Assembly: GCA_964435575.1 (NCBI GenBank)
Contig: CAYSZS010000008.1
Coordinates: 1 to 40,872, forward strand
DNA length: 40,872 nucleotides
Origin: GWB1-39-12 sp964435575
GTDB taxonomy: Bacteria > Patescibacteriota > Microgenomatia > UBA8517
Reading direction: 5' to 3'
Made by a program: the position numbers and the translations under genes
Shown: in pieces, positions 1 through 6,258 of the stretch
How positions within the stretch are numbered: position 1 is the first letter of the stretch
Layout: every line of letters starts with the position of its first letter
Notes under the pieces: generated by a model
What the model saw: only the letters and a program-made list of their open reading frames with translations
The model's database searches: none
What the model was told of the DNA's origin: nothing

Positions 1-2
1 TT

Positions 3-947
3 GATTTTTTAATACTTCTGATCCTGGCTTATTTTGTCAGCGAGGCCTGGAGAATTGGATTTTGGGTAATACTGGCTGATTTTCTCGGCTTTCTTTTATC
101 TTTACTTATAGGGCTTTGGGGGTACTCATACGTTGCCGACATACTAAGATCAAATTTCTCTCTGCCTCATTCTGTCTCAAATGCTTTGGGGTTTTTATTT
201 ACGGCAGGAATTTCAGAGGCAATTATTGGCTTTGTTTTCAGTAGTCTCATTAGAAAAATTCCATATAAATTCTGGAAAAAGCCATGGAGTAATATTGCCG
301 CGACATTTCCTGCTTTGGGGCAGGGGGTTATTCTTGTCTCTTTTATTCTGACCCTCATCGTCGGACTCCCTCTTTCTTCAAAGCTGAAAAGTGACGTCAC
401 CGGCTCACGGATTGGAGGTACTTTGGTTCGAGAAACAAGCGGTCTTGAGGCAAAAATTAACGAAATCTTCGGAGGATTGGTTGAAGATTCTCTAACTTAT
501 CTTACGGTCAGACCCGGTTCAACAACCATCGTACCTCTTGAAACCGAGACTCAGGAATTAGTGGTTGATGAAGCGGCTGAAACCGAACTTTTTCGATTAG
601 TGAATGAGGAAAGGAGAAAAAGAGGTGTTGACGAACTTAGTCTAAGAAGCGAAGTGGTTCCTGTTGCCCGAGCTCATGCAAAAGATATGTGGGAAAGGCA
701 ATATTTTGGCCACGTCTCGCGGGATGGAGAAGACGTGGGAGTTAGGTTAGACAAGGCGGGGATTTCGTATACGCTTGCTGGAGAAAATTTGGCGCTTGCT
801 CCGACTTTACAGACAGCCCATAACGGCCTCATGAATTCAGAAGGCCATCGCCACAACATCTTAGATCCGGAATTTAAGAGATTGGGAATCGGAGTAATCG
901 ATAACGGAATTTACGGTAAAATCTTTGTACAAGTTTTTACCGACTAA
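3..947 (+). CDS. CvpA-like membrane domain fused to CAP/SCP domain (5' partial)
   Basis: The reading frame is open from the first bases, so the gene starts upstream of the window; about 314 codons are visible. The first ~120 residues are hydrophobic, with several membrane segments in the style of CvpA/colicin V production proteins. A ~70-residue linker follows, then a C-terminal CAP (SCP/PR1-like) domain from about 'ELFRLVNEERRKRG' to the stop, with the typical motifs YFGHVSRDG, GENLA and GHRHNIL. Bacterial CAP domains are extracytoplasmic and of uncertain function; the membrane part would anchor it. An internal TTG at 186 is open in frame but lies inside the membrane domain, so it is not the real start. 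The MGMT-like gene follows after 6 bases and is probably co-transcribed. Confidence 0.85.
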   Translation, partial: DFLILLILAYFVSEAWRIGFWVILADFLGFLLSLLIGLWGYSYVADILRSNFSLPHSVSNALGFLFTAGISEAIIGFVFSSLIRKIPYKFWKKPWSNIAATFPALGQGVILVSFILTLIVGLPLSSKLKSDVTGSRIGGTLVRETSGLEAKINEIFGGLVEDSLTYLTVRPGSTTIVPLETETQELVVDEAAETELFRLVNEERRKRGVDELSLRSEVVPVARAHAKDMWERQYFGHVSRDGEDVGVRLDKAGISYTLAGENLALAPTLQTAHNGLMNSEGHRHNILDPEFKRLGIGVIDNGIYGKIFVQVFTD

Positions 948-953
948 AAAGGA

Positions 954-1271
954 ATGATAAAACAAAATTCTAATTTTTTTGAGAAAGTTTATATTTTAGT
1001 TAAAAGGATTCCTGAAGGAAAAGTTATGACATATGGCCAGATTGCGGACATCTTGGGTACAAAAGATGCAAGAAAAGTCGGCTGGTCCTTGCATGGAAAT
1101 CAAGATCCCAAAGTTCCGTGTCATAGAGTGGTGAACAAGGAGGGGAAAGTGGCTCTTAATTATTCTATGGGAGATTGGAGAGAGCAAAAAAGAAAACTTT
1201 TGGAAGAAGGAGTTGCCTTTATTGATGAAATGTATGTAGATTTGAAAAAGTATCTGTGGCAAATGAGGTGA
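954..1271 (+). CDS. MGMT-family alkylated-DNA repair protein (DNA-binding domain only)
   Basis: This 105-residue protein matches the C-terminal, DNA-binding and active-site domain of O6-alkylguanine-DNA alkyltransferases. It has the helix-turn-helix segment 'VMTYGQIADILGTKDARKVG' and the active-site motif PCHRVV. The acceptor cysteine is present (Cys, not the Trp of ATL proteins), so suicidal alkyl transfer is possible. The N-terminal domain of Ogt/Ada proteins is missing, as in many short MGMT-like proteins of small genomes. It starts 6 bases after the CAP protein stop, which suggests translational coupling. A long intergenic region with an RNA-like fold follows. Confidence 0.85.
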   Translation: MIKQNSNFFEKVYILVKRIPEGKVMTYGQIADILGTKDARKVGWSLHGNQDPKVPCHRVVNKEGKVALNYSMGDWREQKRKLLEEGVAFIDEMYVDLKKYLWQMR

Positions 1272-1299
1272 TTTTTTTAAATCTTAATACACTTTAGTT

Positions 1300-1429
1300 C
1301 TTCATTCTTTGCTCGTCCAAAGAATGAAGCAAGAAAAGACGCCCTAGTGTTTTTGTGAGTTGCTTATTATCTCGTTCATAAATGCAAAAAGCTTACCTCA
1401 AAACACTTTGAGGGGCGAGTTTTTGCAAC
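1300..1429 (+). ncRNA. Candidate structured RNA, copy A (orientation uncertain)
   Basis: This gene-free stretch folds into the same plan as 5949-6090. (1) A perfect 12-bp stem, 1300-1311 with 1318-1329, closes a six-base loop CTCGTC. (2) Eight bases later GACG (1338-1341) can pair with the loop CGTC (1314-1317) as a pseudoknot. (3) The block TCTCGTTCAT lies at 1370-1379. (4) An 8-bp outer stem, TGCAAAAA (1383-1390) with TTTTTGCA (1420-1427), encloses a perfect 7-bp hairpin, CCTCAAA/TTTGAGG (1396-1413). Stem sequences differ between the copies while pairing, loop and spacing are kept. All stems are perfect, so they do not reveal the strand. I cannot match it to tmRNA, RNase P, 6S or SRP RNA. 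Confidence 0.6.
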
Positions 1430-1557
1430 ACATTGAATTCACTTGACAATTGCAAATCAAAAAACACACGGGATATGAAGAGAAATTAATAAGTTGCAAA
1501 TATTAACTAAAAAGTGCAACAATAGATCTATAAAATAAATTCGTATCAGTCGTTAAT

Positions 1558-2091
1558 ATGAAAAAGGATCTTCTTATACACTTCGTCTACATGATTGCGC
1601 TTTTTGTGCTTATAAGTTTATATAAAGACTGGATAAGACTTCCTTATTTGCCATTTTGGTTCGGCGGAATATTGGGAACACTTTTGCCCGACATAGATCA
1701 TCTTATTTATATTTATGTCATAAAGCCGGGTGAGGCGACAAGCCAAAAAGTTGCCGATATGCTATCCAAAAGGCAAGCTTTAAAAAGCTGGGATCTTTTG
1801 GCAACGACAAGAGGCGAGAGAAAGGAACTGATTTTCCACTCTGGCTATTTCCAGCTTGTTTTTATTATTTTTGCTCTTTTGATAGTAACATCATCAGGCT
1901 CGTTATTAGGCAGGGGATTGGTTTTGGCATTTATGCTCCACCTTCTAATTGATCAGATTATCGATCTGATGGAGGGTGGAAATTTTGACGCATGGTTTGA
2001 GAAACTTCCATTCAGTTTGGATTTTAAACAAAAGCGTTGGTATTTAGTCGGGAATGGAGCTGTTCTTCTTGCTTTTGGATTCTTGTTATAG
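1558..2091 (+). CDS. Integral membrane protein with LPDIDH motif (YdjM/PF04307-like)
   Basis: This 177-residue protein has about four to five hydrophobic segments. The motif LLPDIDHL near residue 45 is typical of the YdjM-type 'inner-membrane metal-dependent hydrolase' family, where the Asp and His residues are thought to bind metal. Further charged or His positions are in 'ELIFHSGYFQ' and 'FMLHLLIDQIIDLMEGG', which also fits that family. Substrate and role are unknown. A perfect 16-bp palindrome overlaps the stop codon, and the DsbA-DsbB pair follows. The family call is by motif only. Confidence 0.6.
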   Translation: MKKDLLIHFVYMIALFVLISLYKDWIRLPYLPFWFGGILGTLLPDIDHLIYIYVIKPGEATSQKVADMLSKRQALKSWDLLATTRGERKELIFHSGYFQLVFIIFALLIVTSSGSLLGRGLVLAFMLHLLIDQIIDLMEGGNFDAWFEKLPFSLDFKQKRWYLVGNGAVLLAFGFLL

Positions 2092-2106
2092 TCAAAATAT
2101 TTTGAC
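2091..2106. promoter_or_regulatory. Perfect 16-bp palindrome ahead of the dsbA-dsbB pair
   Basis: GTCAAAATATTTTGAC is a perfect inverted repeat starting at the last base of the preceding stop codon. Its right half overlaps a TTGACA hexamer (2102-2107). Position and symmetry suit an operator for the downstream disulfide genes, but no regulator is known and no convincing -10 lies at standard spacing. Confidence 0.35.
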
Positions 2107-2145
2107 ACTTTTCTTTTTAACTTTCCTTTAGTAGACTACTTTCTT

Positions 2146-2883
2146 ATGGAAGAGGAAAAACTGACTAAAAGGCAGAGAAGGGAATTAGCCAGGCAAGAGA
2201 AAAGGGAAGAAAGGGAGAAACAAGCAAATTTTTCTAAAATCAAAAAGCTTTTACTTCTTTTTATCCCGCTTTTTCTTTTGATTTACGTCGGTTATAAAAG
2301 TTACAATTTCCTAAAAGAACCAACCCCCGATGTATTATCAGAAGTCATCGAAGTTGCCGATACTGATTGGGTAAAGGGAAGATACCAGGCGGCGGTTATT
2401 CTTATTGAGTATGGGGATTTCCAGTGTCCGGCTTGTGCTGATTACTACCCAATCGTAAAAAGACTTTCTGAAGAATTTCCAGAGAATTTGAAGGTAGTTT
2501 ATCGACACTATCCATTGATTGCTATTCATAATAAAGCATACGATGCCTCTCGTGCGTCAGAAGCTGCGGGACGTCAGGGTAAATTCTGGGAGATGCACGA
2601 CTTTTTGTACGAAAAGCAAGTCGATTGGGCAAACGCTGGTAATAACAAGGATTTATTTATTGAGTACGCAAAGCAGTTGGAGTTGGACGAAGAAAAGTTC
2701 AAAAGCGACTTTGATTCAAAAGAAATTGAGGATAAAATAAATAACGATTTGGCCTCTGGCAACTCTCTTGGCGTAAATGCAACTCCGACATTTTTCTTAA
2801 ATGGCAGCAAGGTTCAGCCGAGGGGTTATGAGGAATTCAAAAAGTTGGTGGAAGACCAGATTAAAGGATATACACTAGAATGA
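2146..2883 (+). CDS. Membrane-anchored DsbA-like thiol oxidoreductase
   Basis: This 245-residue protein has a very basic cytoplasmic N-terminus (residues 1-33), one membrane segment (about 34-52) and an extracytoplasmic thioredoxin-fold domain of the Thioredoxin_4/DsbA type. The active site CPAC is at residues 94-97 (GDFQCPAC). The cis-proline loop is NATPTFF near the C-terminus. DsbA proteins introduce disulfides into secreted proteins and are reoxidised by DsbB/VKOR membrane proteins. The next gene is DsbB-like and overlaps this stop by 4 bases, so the two form an oxidant pair. Confidence 0.88.
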   Translation: MEEEKLTKRQRRELARQEKREEREKQANFSKIKKLLLLFIPLFLLIYVGYKSYNFLKEPTPDVLSEVIEVADTDWVKGRYQAAVILIEYGDFQCPACADYYPIVKRLSEEFPENLKVVYRHYPLIAIHNKAYDASRASEAAGRQGKFWEMHDFLYEKQVDWANAGNNKDLFIEYAKQLELDEEKFKSDFDSKEIEDKINNDLASGNSLGVNATPTFFLNGSKVQPRGYEEFKKLVEDQIKGYTLE

Positions 2884-3443
2884 CCCCACAGGTTGTTATT
2901 CGGTTTTTGGCGCTTCTTACTCTTTTTTCGAATATACTTCTTATGGCTTTGGCTATCCTTTTTGCACTCAGGAACTTGAAAATATTATCAGGATATTGGG
3001 ATAAGATAGAAAAATTATTAAATAAATTAGCTTTAAAATTAGCGTTTTTGGTTTCTCTTGCCGCGACTTCGGGGAGTCTTTTTTTATCGGAGATTGCACA
3101 CTTTGAACCTTGCAAGTTTTGTTGGTTTCAGAGGATTTTTATGTATCCATTAGTATTTATACTGGGGGTAGCAATTTACAAAAAACTGAAAGATGCTTGG
3201 CTTTATGTTTTACCATTGTCAATAATCGGAGGATTTATAGCAATTTACCATTATTTTTTGCAGGTTAATCCCGAAGCTTTGGCTCCTTGCTCGGCAACAG
3301 GTTTTTCGGTTTCCTGCAGCGAGCGCTTTTTTACTTATTTTGGTTACATTACAATACCTTGGATGGCTTTTTCGGCGTTTATTCTAATTTCTTTGTTTAT
3401 GCTTCTTGAAAGAAGTAAGAGTAACAGTAAGAGTAAGAGTTAG
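2880..3443 (+). CDS. DsbB/BdbC-like disulfide oxidoreductase
   Basis: This 187-residue membrane protein has about five hydrophobic segments. The first redox pair is C78-K-F-C81 in 'PCKFCWFQR', which matches the BdbC signature (C-x-x-C-W-[FY]-Q-R). The second pair, C137 and C146, lies in the extracytoplasmic loop 'APCSATGFSVSCSERF'. Such proteins pass electrons from DsbA to quinone. The start overlaps the dsbA-like stop (ATGA), giving a coupled pair. The last residues are Ser/Lys-rich and come from a run of AGTAAGAGTAACAGTAAGAG-type repeats (3411-3442), so a repeat supplies the C-terminus. Confidence 0.88.
   Translation: MTPQVVIRFLALLTLFSNILLMALAILFALRNLKILSGYWDKIEKLLNKLALKLAFLVSLAATSGSLFLSEIAHFEPCKFCWFQRIFMYPLVFILGVAIYKKLKDAWLYVLPLSIIGGFIAIYHYFLQVNPEALAPCSATGFSVSCSERFFTYFGYITIPWMAFSAFILISLFMLLERSKSNSKSKS
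3411..3442 (+). repeat. Short AGTAAGAG/AGTAACAG direct repeats forming the DsbB C-terminus
   Basis: Four imperfect copies of an AGTAAGAGTAACAG-like unit encode 'RSKSNSKSKS' and run into the stop codon. This is one of several short-repeat families in this window that sit at protein ends or loops. Confidence 0.55.
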
Positions 3444-3453
3444 GAGGATAAGT

Positions 3454-3948
3454 TTAGTTAAAATCCTTCTTCGACACAATTCCGTTTTCAATTTCAATTA
3501 GGATCCCGCAGGCAGGAAAGTCATCAAAGTCATTTCTGGCTGCTTTGCCTTTTGTAATGAGCGCAACAAGGGCTGCAATAGGCCAACCGTGAGAGCAGAT
3601 GGCTATGCGTTGAAAGTTTTTAGTCTTTATCTGATCCAGGAAATCTTTGACCCTGTCGATTACCCCATTAAAGGTTTCTTTACCGTAATTTATCATTTCT
3701 TCGCCAATTCGAGCGTCTTTTATAAATTTCATTTTTGTAATTTTTTCGATAATTTCTGCGGTTTGAGTACATCTTTTAAAAGGGGAAGTGTAGTATGCAT
3801 CAATATCTTCCCCGGCTAAATATTTTGCCAGCCTTTCTGTTACCGGAATTCCTTCCGGAATTATTTCAGCTGACTCAACACTCTCCCCGTAATGAATATC
3901 GAATTTAGAGAAATACGTTTCCGCATGCCGAAAAATATAAAATTTCAT
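3454..3948 (-). CDS. Histidine phosphatase (phosphoglycerate-mutase/SixA-like)
   Basis: This 164-residue protein begins 'MKFYIFRHAETYFSK'. The RHAET box is the RHG motif of the histidine phosphatase superfamily with Gly replaced by Ala; the His accepts the phosphate. A second conserved His lies in 'ICSHGWPIAAL', and 'YYTSPFKRCTQTAEII' is the usual substrate-pocket Arg segment. The substrate cannot be told; length and simplicity resemble SixA/CobC-type broad phosphatases. It converges on the dsbB-like gene, with 10 bases between the two stops. The start lies just after a TTATAA-like element on the minus strand, so the mRNA may be nearly leaderless. Confidence 0.83.
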   Translation of the reverse strand: MKFYIFRHAETYFSKFDIHYGESVESAEIIPEGIPVTERLAKYLAGEDIDAYYTSPFKRCTQTAEIIEKITKMKFIKDARIGEEMINYGKETFNGVIDRVKDFLDQIKTKNFQRIAICSHGWPIAALVALITKGKAARNDFDDFPACGILIEIENGIVSKKDFN

Positions 3949-4000
3949 ACTTATAAAGACTATTGGAAAGGACGTAAAGAATCAATAAGGTAGAGTTTGC

Positions 4001-4006
4001 TATAAT
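4001..4006 (+). promoter_or_regulatory. Extended -10 promoter of tRNA-Ser
   Basis: TGCTATAAT, an extended -10 with TATAAT at 4001-4006, lies 14 bases before the mature 5' end of the tRNA. No good -35 is seen. Confidence 0.55.
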
Positions 4007-4019
4007 ATCAAGGTAATTT

Positions 4020-4103
4020 GGAGGGTTGGCCGAGCGGTTTATGGCGCAGGTTTTGAAAACCTGTGGGCGCAAGTCCTCAGAGGTTCGAATCCTCTACCCT
4101 CCG
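4020..4103 (+). tRNA. tRNA-Ser (anticodon UGA)
   Basis: The acceptor stem pairs GGAGGGT (4020-4026) with ACCCTCC (4096-4102), and the discriminator base is G (4103), as usual for serine. The anticodon arm is CAGGTTTTGAAAACCTG with loop TTTGAAA, giving anticodon TGA. A long variable arm (TGGGCGCAAGTCCTCA) and the T-arm AGAGGTTCGAATCCTCT complete a class II tRNA. The 3' CCA is not encoded. Remains of a protein gene begin 6 bases downstream, followed by a toxin-antitoxin pair, so the tRNA 3' side may be an insertion site. Confidence 0.95.
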
Positions 4104-4109
4104 CTCTAT

Positions 4110-4178
4110 TTACTCTTTGCAACAGTCGATTGCCTTTTGGACTAAAGAACCGAGTTTGGAGAAGACGGAAGTGGACTT
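4110..4178 (-). pseudogene. 3' remnant of a paralogue of the 5369-5911 gene
   Basis: Read on the minus strand, this gives 22 codons ending 'VFSKLGSLVQKAIDCCKE' and a stop. It is nearly identical to the C-terminus 'VFSKLGALVQKAIDCCRE' of the intact gene at 5369-5911. A stop codon closes the frame on its upstream side, and similarity fades at about 4172, just before the antitoxin promoter. The rest of the gene is gone. The remnant and the intact copy have the same orientation and bracket the toxin-antitoxin and GNAT genes. This suggests a duplication or an insertion next to the tRNA followed by decay. Confidence 0.8.
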
Positions 4179-4190
4179 TTAACCTTGTGA

Positions 4191-4196
4191 TATACT
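4191..4196 (+). promoter_or_regulatory. Extended -10 element, leaderless start of the DUF433 gene
   Basis: TGATATACT holds TATACT at 4191-4196, only 6 bases before the ATG at 4203. This spacing leaves no room for a ribosome binding site, so the mRNA would begin at or next to the start codon. Confidence 0.5.
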
Positions 4197-4202
4197 ACGA
4201 AT

Positions 4203-4433
4203 ATGGCAATAAAGAGAATTTTTCAGAATATCACGCTTGATCCAAAAGTTCGTTTTGGAAAACCAGTGATTGAAGGAACAAGAGTTCCGGTAGACCTTAT
4301 TGTTGGAAAGGTCGGGGGAGGAATGACTATTGAAGAAGTAATGGAAGAATACGGTCTTACTAAAGGACAGGTTCTTAATGCATTAAGATACGCCGCAAAA
4401 GTAGTCGCCAATGAAGAAATTGCTCTTGCATGA
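4203..4433 (+). CDS. DUF433 antitoxin
   Basis: This 76-residue protein carries the DUF433 signature almost end to end: 'ITLDPKVRFGKPVIEGTRVP', then 'VDLIVGKVGGGMTIEEVMEEY' in two pieces, and 'GLTKGQVLNALRYAA'. DUF433 proteins have a short winged-helix-like fold and are the antitoxin partners of DUF5615 PIN-like toxins. The next gene is exactly such a partner and overlaps this stop by 4 bases. The pair probably represses its own promoter, whose -10 lies 6 bases upstream. It sits between tRNA-Ser and a GNAT gene, in a spot that also holds a gene remnant. Confidence 0.9.
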   Translation: MAIKRIFQNITLDPKVRFGKPVIEGTRVPVDLIVGKVGGGMTIEEVMEEYGLTKGQVLNALRYAAKVVANEEIALA

Positions 4434-4798
4434 AGGTTGTAATCGATGAAGATTTACCCCGTTTGCTTGCTGATGTTCTTATCTCTTTAGGGTTTGATGT
4501 AGTTGATATAAGAGATACTAAACTTCGTGGTAAATCCGATGACCTAGTTTTCTCGTTTGCTCAAAGAGATAAGGCCATTCTTTTTTCCGGAGATCTTGGT
4601 TTTTCGAATATTTTGAGATTTCCCTTAGGAACTCATTATGGAATTGTCATATTAAGATTCCCGAATGAATTGCCAGTTTCTCAAATTAATAAAGAAATGA
4701 AGAGGCTTTTAAGGAAACTTAAAACCTCCGACTACAAAGGTAACTTGATAATAATATCTCCTGGTAAGATTAGAATTAGAAGAGTACAAAGAAACTAA
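4430..4798 (+). CDS. DUF5615 PIN-like toxin
   Basis: This 122-residue protein starts 'MKVVIDEDLPRLLADVLISL', with the acidic pair of the DUF5615/Mut7-C-like PIN fold. It continues with 'GFDVVDIRD', 'GKSDDLVFSFAQRDKAILFS' and 'GDLGFSNI', all typical of this family. PIN-fold toxins are Mg2+-dependent ribonucleases; the Asp residues of 'IDEDLP' and 'FSGDLGF' would bind metal. The start overlaps the antitoxin stop (ATGA), so synthesis is coupled. No truncation is seen. Confidence 0.88.
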   Translation: MKVVIDEDLPRLLADVLISLGFDVVDIRDTKLRGKSDDLVFSFAQRDKAILFSGDLGFSNILRFPLGTHYGIVILRFPNELPVSQINKEMKRLLRKLKTSDYKGNLIIISPGKIRIRRVQRN

Positions 4799-4858
4799 AG
4801 AATAAGCAAAAGATCTTGCGAAGAAGTTAAGTAGCCTTTATAAATATTTCTCGACTGT

Positions 4859-4864
4859 TATAAT
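4859..4864 (+). promoter_or_regulatory. Extended -10 element, leaderless start of the GNAT gene
   Basis: TGTTATAAT contains a consensus TATAAT at 4859-4864, 6 bases before the ATG at 4871. It has the same arrangement as at 4191, 15436, 19473 and 19498. Confidence 0.55.
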
Positions 4865-4870
4865 TTCAAC

Positions 4871-5359
4871 ATGAAGTTCAAGATAAGACTTGCTACGTTA
4901 GGTGACATTGAAAAAATAGTCAAGATTTATTCGGAGTGGGGAAAATTTAAGGGAATTTTGCCTGATTGTCTAACAATTGGGGACTCTTATGATGATTTAA
5001 TCAAATTTTTCGACGGCACTAACGATAGCAGAAGATATCTTTTAGCAGAAAATGAGGGTAATGAGGCAATTGGAGTTTGCTATATAGATTTGATCTTTTT
5101 AGGCTATAACAATATAAGGTTGGGCGATATGATGGTAAAAGAAAAATATCGGAAAATGGGAGTTGGTGGAGCATTGGTTGATAAGGTTATAGATTACGCA
5201 AAAGAAAATAATGTTAATAAAATTTGGCTTTGGACACAGGAAGAGTTAAAAGATGCTATTCGGTTGTACGAGAAGAAAGAGTTTGTCTTTGAAGGACGTC
5301 AGAAAAATCAATTTTGCAACAAAGACACACTTCTTTATGGATTAGTTGCAGAAAGCTAA
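4871..5359 (+). CDS. GNAT-family N-acetyltransferase
   Basis: This 162-residue protein has the GNAT layout: an N-terminal strand-helix ('IRLATLGDIEKIVKIY'), a central strand 'IRLGDMMVKEKYRKMGVGGA' holding the acetyl-CoA pyrophosphate loop (R-K-M-G-V-G-G-A, matching Q/RxxGxG/A), and a C-terminal 'LWTQEELKDAIRLYEKKEFV' typical of motif B. The acceptor substrate is unknown. The start ATG is 6 bases after a consensus -10, which suggests a leaderless mRNA. It converges on the next minus-strand gene with 9 bases between stops. Confidence 0.85.
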   Translation: MKFKIRLATLGDIEKIVKIYSEWGKFKGILPDCLTIGDSYDDLIKFFDGTNDSRRYLLAENEGNEAIGVCYIDLIFLGYNNIRLGDMMVKEKYRKMGVGGALVDKVIDYAKENNVNKIWLWTQEELKDAIRLYEKKEFVFEGRQKNQFCNKDTLLYGLVAES

Positions 5360-5368
5360 TTTTTACTT

Positions 5369-5911
5369 TTACTCTCTACAGCAGTCTATAGCCTTCTGAA
5401 CAAGTGCGCCGAGTTTGGAGAAGACAGAGGACGAACCTTTTTCTTCACTTTTCTCGTCTACAAATTTAACTTCACCATCGCTCCTTTGTTTTACGTCTTT
5501 CGTGCTAACTACTCCTAAATTCAAGCCCCAAAAAAGAGAATAAAGTTTGTAGGATTTGTCAAAAAGGTTCCAGGCTTTGTCTTTATCACCCTTTTTAAGC
5601 TCCTTTGTTCCGACTTCCATTATTCTCATTGAAGCCGCCAATAAGTGCTTACTGATACACCAAACTTCTCCCTCGTAATCTTTGATAATCTCTTTAAGAA
5701 GTTCGGTTCGCATACGGCGAACTTCATCAAGTAAATCCATATATTTTCTATCTTTGGTTTTTTGGGAGGTGAAGAAGAGATGCTCTTCAATCGAGATTAG
5801 ATTCATTACTCCGATTGAGAGATCTTCGCCGGAAGAAAGGTCGAGTTCTTTTTGTTTGGTAACTTCTTCAACTCTTTGTAATAGTGATTTAACGTCCTTT
5901 ATTTTATTCAT
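5369..5911 (-). CDS. Unknown mostly helical protein
   Basis: I do not recognise this 180-residue protein. It is predicted by eye to be nearly all helical and strongly charged: Lys/Glu-rich segments, no signal peptide and no membrane segment. A four-helix-type body (residues ~1-140) is followed by a short acidic/Ser linker and a conserved-looking tail 'VFSKLGALVQKAIDCCRE' with two adjacent cysteines. The tail also survives as a decayed copy at 4110-4178, so the gene was once duplicated. Its start lies 38 bases from the RNA-like fold at 5949-6090; if that RNA is made from the minus strand it would be part of this gene's leader. Confidence 0.65.
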   Translation of the reverse strand: MNKIKDVKSLLQRVEEVTKQKELDLSSGEDLSIGVMNLISIEEHLFFTSQKTKDRKYMDLLDEVRRMRTELLKEIIKDYEGEVWCISKHLLAASMRIMEVGTKELKKGDKDKAWNLFDKSYKLYSLFWGLNLGVVSTKDVKQRSDGEVKFVDEKSEEKGSSSVFSKLGALVQKAIDCCRE

Positions 5912-5948
5912 AATTTATTTTACTTCTTTGTTCGCGCAAAGATTTATA

Positions 5949-6090
5949 GTCCATTTCTTGCTCGTCCAAGAAATGGACGAAAGAAAGACGGCCTATGAAA
6001 ATTTGGGTTTTCCAAGTCTCGTTCATGCTATGTTTGCAAGACTCAAGCTCGCAGAACTCGGTCTGCGAGATTTTAGACAGGTTGCAAACT
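5949..6090 (+). ncRNA. Candidate structured RNA, copy B (orientation uncertain)
   Basis: This is the second copy of the fold at 1300-1429. A perfect 12-bp stem, 5949-5960 with 5967-5978, closes the same loop CTCGTC (5961-5966). After the same 8-base spacer, GACG (5987-5990) can pair with the loop. TCTCGTTCAT recurs at 6017-6026. An 8-bp outer stem, GTTTGCAA (6032-6039) with TTGCAAAC (6082-6089), encloses a perfect 8-bp hairpin, CTCGCAGA/TCTGCGAG (6048-6069). Compared with copy A, stems have changed on both sides while loops and spacing are fixed, as expected of a functional RNA. Both flanking genes are on the minus strand, unlike copy A. Confidence 0.6.
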
Positions 6091-6158
6091 TTTAAATATA
6101 TTTACTCAACTTGTTCAAAATCAAATTTTCAGCGGCAATGTTTTGCAAAACAAAAAAC

Positions 6159-6258
6159 NNNNNNNNNNNNNNNNNNNNNNNNNNNNNNNNNNNNNNNNNN
6201 NNNNNNNNNNNNNNNNNNNNNNNNNNNNNNNNNNNNNNNNNNNNNNNNNNNNNNNNNN
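6159..6258. other. Assembly gap (100 N)
   Basis: Exactly 100 N are present, the usual placeholder for a scaffold gap of unknown size. The 3' end of the membrane protein gene at 6259-6746 lies in it. Any reading frame crossing the run is artificial. Confidence 0.98.

Noticed and set aside
954..1271. ATL (alkyltransferase-like) protein without catalytic Cys
   Set aside because: The PCHRV cysteine is present, so it is not an ATL variant.
1300..1429. tmRNA, RNase P RNA, 6S or SRP RNA at copies A and B
   Set aside because: None of the conserved segments of these RNAs is recognisable, and two diverged copies close together would be unusual for such single-copy genes.
1300..1429. Simple rho-independent terminator for the 12-bp hairpin in copy A
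   Set aside because: No T-run follows the hairpin, and the loop sequence and spacing are conserved with copy B, which a terminator would not need.
6121..6158. Continuation of the minus-strand CPxC protein on the left of the gap
   Set aside because: The frame across N is arbitrary, and the paralogue predicts only ~16 more residues, so the true stop is probably inside the gap.
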